DNA of 64,000 bases from Mucilaginibacter aquariorum (GTDB taxonomy: Bacteria; Bacteroidota; Bacteroidia; Sphingobacteriales; Sphingobacteriaceae): positions 1,984,001 to 2,048,000 of the forward strand of contig NZ_JANHOH010000001.1 of the NCBI RefSeq assembly GCF_024498135.1. Reading direction: 5' to 3'. Below the pieces are notes generated by a model that did not search any database, was not told where the DNA came from, and saw only the letters and a program-made list of their open reading frames with translations. The translations under genes and the position numbers were made by a program. Positions 40,831 to 49,410 of this stretch are shown piece by piece (position 1 is the stretch's first letter; each line of letters begins with the position of its first letter).

Positions 40831-41490
40831 GTGACGGAATTTGGTACACCTTCTATAAGACAAGCCTGGACTGCTGCCCTGCAATCGCCAAAAAAGCGTG
40901 ATAAATTATTAATAGGCTCATTTATTGTTGCCATCATATTATCTGCTCTTCCTATATTTTTTAATCATATACAAAAACGAAAAGGTGTTGTATTAAACGA
41001 TTGGGTGCTTGCCCATTTGCCTGCGTATGATGTATCTGTAATAATTTTTGCCATTATATGGGGAATGGCAATTTTGATATTTATTAGGGCCCTTTATAAC
41101 CCGGTTATCTACATCAATTACGTTTGGACACTAATATTTATCAATATAGCCCGGATGACCAGTATTTACCTGGTAGCGCTGGATCCGCCTAACGGATTGA
41201 TACATTTGGTTGACCCGCTTACAGGCATATTCTATGGCAATGTAGTTATCACACACGATCTGTTTTTCTCCGGCCACACCTCAACACTGGTATTAATATT
41301 TTTATGCCTCGAAAAACGCGCTGATAAGATCCTGGGGTTTATGGCCATTGTAGTAGTTATGGTACTGCTACTTGTACAGCATATTCATTATACTATTGAT
41401 GTTGTAGCGGCTCCGCCTATTGTATATATAATCTTTTTGTTGACTCAGCATTTTTTAAAGCTAAATAAGCTTAAAAACAACGAAAATTAA
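40831..41490 (+). CDS. PAP2_C / sphingomyelin-synthase-like membrane protein
   Basis: A 219-residue protein with about six membrane helices. The catalytic triad of the sphingomyelin-synthase-related PAP2_C family is visible: His149 in FFSGHTSTL, and His186 and Asp190 in HIHYTIDVV. The HDLFFSGHT and HYTID spacing is that of enzymes that move a phospho-head-group onto ceramide or a diacylglycerol. Bacteroidota make sphingolipids, so a ceramide-phosphoethanolamine or similar synthase is conceivable, but phosphatase activity is equally possible. The start codon is GTG. Next to the eut cluster on the opposite strand. Confidence 0.8.
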   Translation: MTEFGTPSIRQAWTAALQSPKKRDKLLIGSFIVAIILSALPIFFNHIQKRKGVVLNDWVLAHLPAYDVSVIIFAIIWGMAILIFIRALYNPVIYINYVWTLIFINIARMTSIYLVALDPPNGLIHLVDPLTGIFYGNVVITHDLFFSGHTSTLVLIFLCLEKRADKILGFMAIVVVMVLLLVQHIHYTIDVVAAPPIVYIIFLLTQHFLKLNKLKNNEN

Positions 41491-41507
41491 GTCTGCCCCT
41501 CTTTGTT

Positions 41508-41527
41508 AGACGCGAAGTATCGCGTCT
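41508..41527. repeat. REP-like hairpin AGACGCGA / TCGCGTCT
   Basis: Perfect 8-bp stem with four-base loop AGTA, located between two convergent genes and followed by CTACAG. The phrase AGACGCGA...TCGCGTCTCTAC is a form I recognise as recurring in Bacteroidota genomes, so it is likely one copy of a dispersed repeat and may double as a bidirectional terminator. Confidence 0.65.
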
Positions 41528-41540
41528 CTACAGAATGATC

Positions 41541-43580
41541 TTACTTCACCGTATAGGTAGCCTTATTCACTCCAACCCCGGTAATTTTTAATGATTTCCA
41601 GTTAGATGGCAGCTTGCTTTTTAGCTGAACAATACCGGTTGGCGTAATATCTAATCCTCCAAAACCCATTAACAGACTTTGAACTATACCACCCGCCCCT
41701 GTTGCAAAGTATGGGTTTGTGCCACCCTTAGTTTCGGCAATTACGCGAAAAGGCGGGTTTAGGTTTGGCTCATATGCATCCTTAAACCAATGGTAAGCCT
41801 TTTGGCCATCTCCAAGGCGGGCATACAGCAGTGCAAATACACCCTGAGTCATAGCAGGGGTGCCTTCGTTTGGTACACGGGTTTCATAATATTCCAGATC
41901 TTTCTTGATCTGGGCGGGGTCGGTTATTGTTTTTAACGGATAGGCCAGCAGGTTTACATCGGCTTGCTTAATGCCTTCGCCTTTGTATTGCGCATGCTCC
42001 TGAGTTACGCCATTAGCCATTTTTAGAATAGGAATATTATTGGCAACATTTACCCAATCGCTATCGGCCTGCATGCCTAATATTTTGGCAGCGGCTGTTG
42101 CATTCATCAGGTTGGCCTGTGCGGCAGCATTGGTAAAAGCATTGTTATCAATATTCTCAGCCCATTCATCGGCAGCCACCACATTCTTTATATCATAATG
42201 ACCAGTGCCATTGCGTTCCACCCTGCTGGCCCAAAAGTCTGCAGTGGCAGATAGTATTGGCCAGCCTTTATCACGCAGCCACTGCTTATCCTGTGTTACA
42301 CAGTAATAGCTCCATGCTGCCAATGCAACATCAGCGCTAATATGGTGCTCAAACGGGCCGCTTAATGCCCATACGGGTGTTTCTTCTACGCCGGTGTCAG
42401 CGCTCTCCCAGGGATACATTGCTCCTTTGTAGCCATGCGAGAAAGCGTTTTTACGCGCGTTCTCTAATCGTTCAAAACGATACTCCACCATTGATTTGGC
42501 AATCTCCGGATGTAAAACCAGCATAGCCGGGAACATCCATATATCAGTATCCCAAAACACGTGTCCATTATACCCCAACCCGGATAGACCCATTGGTGAG
42601 GGCGACAATGCCGTGCCCGCACGAGAAAAGGAGTACAAGTGATATAACATGCTATGTATATCCTGCTGTGCCTGTGCATCCCCTTCGATCTGAATATCGC
42701 TTTTCCAAAGCTCATCCCAGGCTTTATTATGAAACTGGATCAGCCTGTCGCGGCCTTCCAGCTTGGCAAAGATAGTTAGGCGTTCGGCCTCATTCAGCGG
42801 GTCGGCGTGGTGTGCCGATGTTATGGAGGACCCTGTAACACCGTATTTGTAGGTTTGCCCCGCTGCAATAGCATGACTAAACTTCATCAAATGCATGTTA
42901 TTATCCCACATTTCGTGGATAACACGCGGTTCTTTACCATGCTCTTCGTTAAACAAAAACGAGGTTGAAGCGCTAAGCTGTAACTTACCAGTAGGGCTTT
43001 TAGCCGTTGAAGTTAGCAGACTAATAGTTACATGAGGGCGGTCAATTTCATTATAATAATTCTGTACTTCCTTTAATGCATCCGGCGCCTCCATAACGCT
43101 GGCGGCTGTTATATTTATTGCCTTTTTGGCGGTTATGGCAACATCCATTAGCACGGTGAAAGGCAATTGCCTTAAAGAATAGTAGGTGTATTTAATGCTT
43201 GCTTTATCGCCATAATCAAGCGTGGTGGTCATGGCGGCATGCTGCATATCCAGTTCCTGCTTCATGTTACTTACCATCTTGGCATCCAAGCGTTTGCCGT
43301 CAATCTCCAGGTACATATTTAACAGGTTAAAACTGTTTAAAAAGTTACTTACCCGGCCCCGTCCATACAGATCATATGCACCGGCAAGCACCACATTTTT
43401 CACCTTAAATGGCTCGGGCGATGATACAATGCCTATCATTCCATTTGCCGCGGTTATCCCGTAGTAGTTATTTGGATCAATTTTATCAGCCTTAATTATC
43501 CAGGGGTTAATATTCTGTGCCGATAAATTTGCCATGGCAAATAGATTTATCAATATAAAAAAGGGCATTATTCTTCTCAT
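41541..43580 (-). CDS. GH65-family glycoside hydrolase (exported)
   Basis: A 679-residue exported enzyme with an N-terminal signal peptide (cleavage probably after NLSAQ). The (alpha/alpha)6 barrel shows VFWDTDIWMFPAMLVLHPE near residue 345 and the catalytic acid Glu in AADEWAENIDNNAFTN. The phosphate-binding loop of GH65 phosphorylases (a Thr/Ser-Ser-Glu-Gly stretch near the end) is replaced by GGTNPYFATGAGGIV, which fits the hydrolase branch (acid trehalase and ATHL1-type) rather than phosphorolysis. Alpha-glucosides are the likely substrate. It starts ten bases after the haloperoxidase-like gene and is cotranscribed with it. Confidence 0.85.
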   Translation of the reverse strand: MRRIMPFFILINLFAMANLSAQNINPWIIKADKIDPNNYYGITAANGMIGIVSSPEPFKVKNVVLAGAYDLYGRGRVSNFLNSFNLLNMYLEIDGKRLDAKMVSNMKQELDMQHAAMTTTLDYGDKASIKYTYYSLRQLPFTVLMDVAITAKKAINITAASVMEAPDALKEVQNYYNEIDRPHVTISLLTSTAKSPTGKLQLSASTSFLFNEEHGKEPRVIHEMWDNNMHLMKFSHAIAAGQTYKYGVTGSSITSAHHADPLNEAERLTIFAKLEGRDRLIQFHNKAWDELWKSDIQIEGDAQAQQDIHSMLYHLYSFSRAGTALSPSPMGLSGLGYNGHVFWDTDIWMFPAMLVLHPEIAKSMVEYRFERLENARKNAFSHGYKGAMYPWESADTGVEETPVWALSGPFEHHISADVALAAWSYYCVTQDKQWLRDKGWPILSATADFWASRVERNGTGHYDIKNVVAADEWAENIDNNAFTNAAAQANLMNATAAAKILGMQADSDWVNVANNIPILKMANGVTQEHAQYKGEGIKQADVNLLAYPLKTITDPAQIKKDLEYYETRVPNEGTPAMTQGVFALLYARLGDGQKAYHWFKDAYEPNLNPPFRVIAETKGGTNPYFATGAGGIVQSLLMGFGGLDITPTGIVQLKSKLPSNWKSLKITGVGVNKATYTVK

Positions 43581-43590
43581 AAAAGCGCCG

Positions 43591-44919
43591 TTACTTTATC
43601 TTTAATTTTAGCTTTTCTACCACCAACTGGCCAATTTTGCGGCCAGACATGCTACCTGTTATACAAGCATTTTTGTAATGGATGCCACCGTATACGCGTG
43701 ACAATCCAGCCTCTTGCGCAGCAGCCCTAAATGATGTAAATGTGCGCGCAGGTATCCCAAATTCAGATTCCGAGGCATCGGTATAAGCCATATTATCACC
43801 AAAACTATGGGTAAGCGTTTCGGCTGCAGCAGCTGATATAACAGCGTGACCACTAATATATTCCGGGAATGGCGGGGTTTGGATACGTGGCCTCCAGTCG
43901 TGATCAATTAGTTTGGTTATCACCGTTTCGGGACGAACGCTGTTTGCTTTGTATTTTACATACCAGCAGTTAATAAAAGCATCAAACAAAGCAATTGAGG
44001 CTTGTGTATAAGCGGCAACTGTAGTGCCAAAATCGGCGTTCTTCATTTTTGAACCAATACCCGCGATGTTCATCCAGTGCCCGGCTGGGCCAAATTTTTT
44101 GGTGGCAAACATGGCATGGCCCACTACGTTCATTTTAAAGGCATTATCATCCCAAAAATCGGCCATGTGTTTTTGGTCGGTAGTAAGGCTATCACCTAAT
44201 TGCTTCACTTCCATTACAGATTTATAAAACACGCTGTTCTTATCTGTCATGTTGTAAGGCGGTGGCTCGGGTGCCGGGATCTGTGATGCCGAGTCTAAAA
44301 CCATAGGGCGTATTTCTCCCCAATGTGGCTCAAGCGCCTGGGCGTACATTGGAGGGGTTGGGATCCAACGGCCATCCTTACGTGTTACGGTGTATTTGCT
44401 GGCAGAGCGGGTTTGCGCATAATTATCTTTTTTACTCCATTTCATGATATGTTTTGCAACTATATCTGAATAGGCAACCGAGTTATTAAACACATCCGAC
44501 GGCATACCCGCATCTTTTGCTTTTTTCTTCAGTTCATCAATGTATAAAAACATGCTGCCCTCGGGGAAAGTAACAGCATTACCCACAAAGCAAAATGACA
44601 ACAATGACGCGAATTGAAAATCTATTTCTTTATCCTTATCCGGTTTTGGTACGGCAGGTAAATGTTTTATTTGCCCTGCTAATGAACGGAAATGCTGCGG
44701 GTCGCCGGCGGCTATAACCTCGTAAGCAGCAATATTTGCATACACATAATTACGGGATGCGATAACCGGTGGAAAGTTATTTTCGAGAACAATGTCATTC
44801 AGTTTTTTTACTGTTACCCGATAAAGTTCGGGATCGTGGGTAACTTTTTGGTAGTCGGCTTTTTTGCAGGATGTAAATACTAAAATTACACCCACAATTA
44901 ATAACAGGAAGCGGTTCAT
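43591..44919 (-). CDS. Vanadium-haloperoxidase / PAP2-fold lipoprotein
   Basis: About 442 residues from the ATG at 44,919; the longer frame adds 14 residues before the signal peptide. Lipobox VFTSC near residue 15. The vanadate/phosphate pocket residues of the family are present: Lys and Arg in KYKANSVRPE, Ser-Gly-His in EYISGHAVISA, and Arg plus His in SRVYGGIHYKNA. It could be a vanadium chloro- or bromoperoxidase or an acid phosphatase, which sequence alone does not settle. Its tight link to the GH65 gene suggests a part in processing glycosides at the cell surface. Confidence 0.82.
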   Translation of the reverse strand: MNRFLLLIVGVILVFTSCKKADYQKVTHDPELYRVTVKKLNDIVLENNFPPVIASRNYVYANIAAYEVIAAGDPQHFRSLAGQIKHLPAVPKPDKDKEIDFQFASLLSFCFVGNAVTFPEGSMFLYIDELKKKAKDAGMPSDVFNNSVAYSDIVAKHIMKWSKKDNYAQTRSASKYTVTRKDGRWIPTPPMYAQALEPHWGEIRPMVLDSASQIPAPEPPPYNMTDKNSVFYKSVMEVKQLGDSLTTDQKHMADFWDDNAFKMNVVGHAMFATKKFGPAGHWMNIAGIGSKMKNADFGTTVAAYTQASIALFDAFINCWYVKYKANSVRPETVITKLIDHDWRPRIQTPPFPEYISGHAVISAAAAETLTHSFGDNMAYTDASESEFGIPARTFTSFRAAAQEAGLSRVYGGIHYKNACITGSMSGRKIGQLVVEKLKLKIK

Positions 44920-45124
44920 ATCAAATATTGGTTTAGAAAAACTGATGCTATTGATCATCAAGTTTACATTGGCTTTTCTTGGATTACAGGCTAATATAAG
45001 GTTTTTTTGCTAATAGATAAGCACATATATTGTTTGATATTAACCCGCTTAAATAATTACTTTTACATCGCAAACAGGCTGTCTAATATGCCTGGCTTTG
45101 CTGCTAAATGTTTCTGAATTTTAT

Positions 45125-46063
45125 ATGAAAAAACCAACTCTCTTTGTAATAGGTATTCTTGTTTTAGCTTTTATAAGTATTTACTTTATTATCCCTCAAA
45201 AAATAAAAACAACCAACGTTATTGAGATTGATGCCGCTGATGTTAACATAGCTAAATTTTTAGTAAATAAGCGGCAATGGAACAAATGGTGGCCTGGCCA
45301 GCACAATACAGCCGACAGTATTCATTTTTCATATAATGGTGCTGATTATGTGCTGCAGGAAAGCACCAACAGCGCAATGAAAACCCTTATAAAAATTGGC
45401 GACATTGAATTAAGCAGTCAGCTATTATACGCGACAACCGGCGAGGGGATGAGTGAGGTTACCTGGGTCACAGAAATGCAAAGCAGCATTAACCCTATTA
45501 AAAGGATAGCCGAATTTGTTAAAATTAAACACGTTACCAAAGATATTGACACCCTATTAACGGGCTTTAAAAAATTCATGCAAACAGATACCAACGTATA
45601 TGGCATTGCTGTTAAAATATCTAAAATAAAAAACCCAACTGTTCTTGCCTCAACTATCCACACAAATGATTACCCATCCCCCGTGGTTATTTATAATATA
45701 GTAAATAACTTAAAGAAGCAGGTAAGCGCTCAAAATGCCATAGTGGCCGATTCCCCCATGCTAAACGTTCATGCAAACGAAGGCGATGGGTACCAGGTAA
45801 TGGTGGCCATACCTATCAACAAAACAATCACAGCCGGGCCAAATACAATAATAAACCAATTAGTGATGGGTGGTAACTTATTAGAAACCACTGTTAAAGG
45901 AGGCAAAAACACCATATTGAATGCATTTACCCAATTAAAACACTACCAAAAAGATCACAGATTGATATCGCCTGCTATGCCTTACGAACTATTGATAACC
46001 AACAGACTTGCCGAAAAGGATACTGCTAAATGGGTAACCAAGGTATTCTGGCCTATTTTTTAA
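45125..46063 (+). CDS. SRPBCC / GyrI-like two-domain protein
   Basis: A 312-residue protein (ATG at 45,125; nine upstream in-frame residues are dropped) with one N-terminal membrane helix (FVIGILVLAFISIYFII). Residues about 30-150 resemble a SRPBCC-type ligand pocket (DAADVNIAKFLVNKRQWNKWW), and about 215-310 a GyrI-like effector-binding domain (ANEGDGYQVMVAIPINK, LVMGGNLLETTVKGG). Such anchored GyrI-like proteins bind small molecules; function unknown. It faces the opposite way to its neighbours and converges with the giant lipoprotein genes, ending seven bases from one. Confidence 0.7.
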   Translation: MKKPTLFVIGILVLAFISIYFIIPQKIKTTNVIEIDAADVNIAKFLVNKRQWNKWWPGQHNTADSIHFSYNGADYVLQESTNSAMKTLIKIGDIELSSQLLYATTGEGMSEVTWVTEMQSSINPIKRIAEFVKIKHVTKDIDTLLTGFKKFMQTDTNVYGIAVKISKIKNPTVLASTIHTNDYPSPVVIYNIVNNLKKQVSAQNAIVADSPMLNVHANEGDGYQVMVAIPINKTITAGPNTIINQLVMGGNLLETTVKGGKNTILNAFTQLKHYQKDHRLISPAMPYELLITNRLAEKDTAKWVTKVFWPIF

Positions 46064-46070
46064 ATGAGTA

Positions 46071-49000
46071 TTACTTGCTTAAAAGCATTAGCTTACCCTC
46101 GTAAGTTGTAATTATAAAGCTGTTACCGGTAGCGGTTTTATAGGGGTATAGATGTGTTATTTCTTCTGAGTTTAACATAGCGTTTGTCCAATACTCGGGC
46201 ATGGAGAATTGCTTTGTACGCTTATCGTAATGTGCGGTAACTAAACCCAAAGCATCATACTTACCTTCATAAGGCACCACACCCCAAAAATTACCATTCA
46301 GCAAAATATCGCCTTGCGTATTATTGAGTGATATAATTGATCTTATAGGGGCTTGTTGGTATAAATATGGCAGTTCTGTAATTTGTTTAGCATTCAAAAC
46401 ATCACTTATAAAAATGCTTTTGAACTGATTAGCAACCAAGCGGCTGCTATCGGTCAATCTATCTTTAAATATCTCGGCCGTGGTTTTATCAGCCATCTTT
46501 TGATAACTCAAAAATTCCTTTTTAATGTATGGCAACTCCTGCTCCAGGTCGTTCTTTGGGCGGAAAGGGTAGTATTGCTCTTTATAAAAATACGATAGTA
46601 TCAAATCGTTTTTGCCATCGTTATCTACATCATTATTATAAGCATACAGTGGTTGCTTGTCATTAACATTATACTTATTATTCTCGCCCCAGTTTCCTGC
46701 TACCAGGTCGGCTTTGCCATCGCCATCTAAATCGGTAATTACTGCCGATTGCCACCACCCCTTTTCATTATCAAGTAATGTTGATGAAAATTTAACCAGT
46801 TTTTTATTCTTGTTCAGGAATATTTGTACGGGCTGCCACTCTGCACTAATAATTATATCATCGGTGCCGTTATGGTCAATATCAGCTGTAGATGTGTTAG
46901 TTAGGTATCTTATACTGGTTAAACCGGCAAATTGATTTTGGGGTGCTGCAGTAAAGTTGCCATTGTTTTTATTTAATAGCACAACTGATGTTGCCGCTAC
47001 TGTATAATCTCTAAAATTTACTGCACTGCCAAAAAACAGATCTTTCAACCCATCGCCATCAAAATCATACGCGAATATTTTAGATACTAAAGCATTTACT
47101 TTTGGTAAAGCTTTGTACTCAAACTCGTAATTGCCTTTATTAATATACAGGCGGGGCTGGATGCTTTTCGCCATTTCAACAAATGGGTGATTAGCGCTTA
47201 ATACTATCAGGTCTGGCAATCCGTCGTTATTTACATCGGCCCATTGGGCTTCAGTATCACCTTGTTCCTTAAATGGAGTAAAGGCATCAACAGCTGTTTT
47301 TTTGAAAGCCCCGCTTTTAGTCCCCGCCAAAATGTACTTTTCTTCGCCGGCAATGCTACCTACATAAATGTCATCAATGCCATCTTTGTTTACATCGGCA
47401 ACTGCTATAGCCGGTGTATGTGGCAAATAAGTATGTGGCAGCAAACCGTAGTAATTAAAATCAGGTGTTTCAAACGGTTGGATAGTTGCTAAAACATTTG
47501 CCTTTACATCTGTATAAGTAAATTCCTTATTGTCTTTTATGAAGCTGTTAACTAAGGCCACTACGTCAGCAGCAGGTTGTGTTTTGCTTTTATTGTAGGT
47601 TATAACTGTTTTTTTATCCAGTGTGAAATTTTTAATTACCTGATAAGAATTATCGGGCCACAGTACCATTAGTTCTACAGGTTTATCACCGGGCAAAAAG
47701 GTAAATAATAAATTGTTGCCTTGCGTACTTTCGTAAGCGGTACTGGTTTGTATTTCCTGATGATCTACTTGTTTTGCAGACCGCAAATATAATTTTGTGC
47801 CGATGCCATCTAAGTTAGTTTTGGTGTACTTCACGCTCAGTTTAAGGAACGATGGTTTGTTATCCTTATGGCTTTCCATCGTCATGTTTTGATAGATATA
47901 TGCCGGTGCATCCATATTATTTGTAACCAGTTCCAGGTCACCATCATTATCCAGATCAACTGTTACCGAACCCGCAGATATCGATGGGTCCTTCATATCA
48001 TTACCGGCAGATACATCGCTAAATTTCAGTTTATCATCGCCATGATATAAGTAGTTGTGCACATCTCCATCGGGCATTAAGTTTATTTTTTCCTTATCAA
48101 AGAAACGACTGGTCTTAAAATCTTTTATTACGTTAGGGTCACCCAGGTATTTCAGATAATCCATATCGTTCAAGCGTTTTTTTATTCCGTTTGAAAAGAA
48201 CATATCCTTACGGCCATCCATATCAAAATCTTGCACCAGGGGCGACCAGGTCCAGTCTGTTGCTGATACGCCCGAGTACAGGCTGATATCTACAAACTTT
48301 TTACCATTGCCTACATTTAGCTGCAGGCTATTTTTTGAATATTGATAATAATAACCCGCGTTTACCTCCTGGTTATAAATATCAAGCGGTTCATCATTTA
48401 TTGTCGATTTTAGCGCCTTCATCTCCTCGGGAAGCATATCTGTACTTATCACATCCAGATGCCCATCCTTGTTCACATCACTAATCGCATTCCCCATCGA
48501 AAATAAACTGGTGTGGCCAAAGGCACTCTTTAACTCTTCCTTAAACGTTCCGTTTTTTTGGTTGATATAGTAGTAATCCTGCTCAAAAAAGTCGTTGCTT
48601 ACATAAATATCGTCCCAACCATCATTATTCAAATCGCCTACGCTTAGGCCTAAACCATAACCAATTGGTGCCTGATATATGCCCGATCCTGTAGTAACAT
48701 CAGTAAACTTGTTATTATCGTTCCTGAACAGATGGTCGCCGGCATCGTGGCTGGTTTTAAAGCGCAGTGTGGAATCGCCATAGGTATCGTTACTATGTAC
48801 CGATGAGGTTAGCAGAAACATATCCAGATCACCGTCTTTATCATAATCAAGAAAGGATGCCTGCGTAGAAAAGCCCGAAAAATCTAATCCATATTTAGCT
48901 GCAGACTCGGTAAAAGTAAGATCCCCATTATTGATATACAGCTGATTTTTACCTTTAAAACTTTTAAAGTTGGATACCACACAAACATAAATATCCTTCA

Positions 49001-49403
49001 AACCGTCGCCGTTAATATCAACAACGGTTACACCGGTTTTCCAATTACCAGTACCGGCAACACCCGCTTTAGCAGTAATATCTTCAAATTTTAGATTGCC
49101 TTTATTTAGATAAAGCTTATTAGGGCCCTGGTTTGATACAAAGTAGATATCCTCTAATCCGTCGTTATTAAAATCGGCAGATGCTACGCCGGCGCCATTA
49201 TAAAAATACAGGTAATCCAGTATATTCACCGAATCTGTCACCGTATTTTTGTTTACAAAATCAATATGTGTTTGCTCGGCAGATAGGAGTTTAAAAATGC
49301 CATCACCGTTTTTTTTGGATTTGCACGAGCTAAAAATGGTAATACCAATTAGCATAGCGCAGCAAGTAAATAGGATTTGTTTGTATAAATTGGCCTTTAG
49401 CAT
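46071..49403 (-). CDS. Giant FG-GAP/VCBS-ASPIC lipoprotein, copy B (CRTAC1-like)
   Basis: About 1,110 residues from the ATG at 49,403, which lies seven bases after the stop of copy A; a longer frame has an alternative start upstream. Lipobox FSSC near residue 27. More than ten calcium-type DxDxDG loops are spread along the protein, for example DFNNDGLEDIYF, DINGDGLKDIYV and DLDGDGKADLVA, making beta-propeller blades. An ASPIC/UnbV-type segment (GIGTKLYLRSAKQV to LMVLWPDNSYQVI) lies near residues 530-600. These proteins are surface-exposed in relatives; role unknown. It pairs with copy A and SusC/SusD. Confidence 0.9.
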   Translation of the reverse strand: MLKANLYKQILFTCCAMLIGITIFSSCKSKKNGDGIFKLLSAEQTHIDFVNKNTVTDSVNILDYLYFYNGAGVASADFNNDGLEDIYFVSNQGPNKLYLNKGNLKFEDITAKAGVAGTGNWKTGVTVVDINGDGLKDIYVCVVSNFKSFKGKNQLYINNGDLTFTESAAKYGLDFSGFSTQASFLDYDKDGDLDMFLLTSSVHSNDTYGDSTLRFKTSHDAGDHLFRNDNNKFTDVTTGSGIYQAPIGYGLGLSVGDLNNDGWDDIYVSNDFFEQDYYYINQKNGTFKEELKSAFGHTSLFSMGNAISDVNKDGHLDVISTDMLPEEMKALKSTINDEPLDIYNQEVNAGYYYQYSKNSLQLNVGNGKKFVDISLYSGVSATDWTWSPLVQDFDMDGRKDMFFSNGIKKRLNDMDYLKYLGDPNVIKDFKTSRFFDKEKINLMPDGDVHNYLYHGDDKLKFSDVSAGNDMKDPSISAGSVTVDLDNDGDLELVTNNMDAPAYIYQNMTMESHKDNKPSFLKLSVKYTKTNLDGIGTKLYLRSAKQVDHQEIQTSTAYESTQGNNLLFTFLPGDKPVELMVLWPDNSYQVIKNFTLDKKTVITYNKSKTQPAADVVALVNSFIKDNKEFTYTDVKANVLATIQPFETPDFNYYGLLPHTYLPHTPAIAVADVNKDGIDDIYVGSIAGEEKYILAGTKSGAFKKTAVDAFTPFKEQGDTEAQWADVNNDGLPDLIVLSANHPFVEMAKSIQPRLYINKGNYEFEYKALPKVNALVSKIFAYDFDGDGLKDLFFGSAVNFRDYTVAATSVVLLNKNNGNFTAAPQNQFAGLTSIRYLTNTSTADIDHNGTDDIIISAEWQPVQIFLNKNKKLVKFSSTLLDNEKGWWQSAVITDLDGDGKADLVAGNWGENNKYNVNDKQPLYAYNNDVDNDGKNDLILSYFYKEQYYPFRPKNDLEQELPYIKKEFLSYQKMADKTTAEIFKDRLTDSSRLVANQFKSIFISDVLNAKQITELPYLYQQAPIRSIISLNNTQGDILLNGNFWGVVPYEGKYDALGLVTAHYDKRTKQFSMPEYWTNAMLNSEEITHLYPYKTATGNSFIITTYEGKLMLLSK

Positions 49404-49410
49404 ATTGTGC

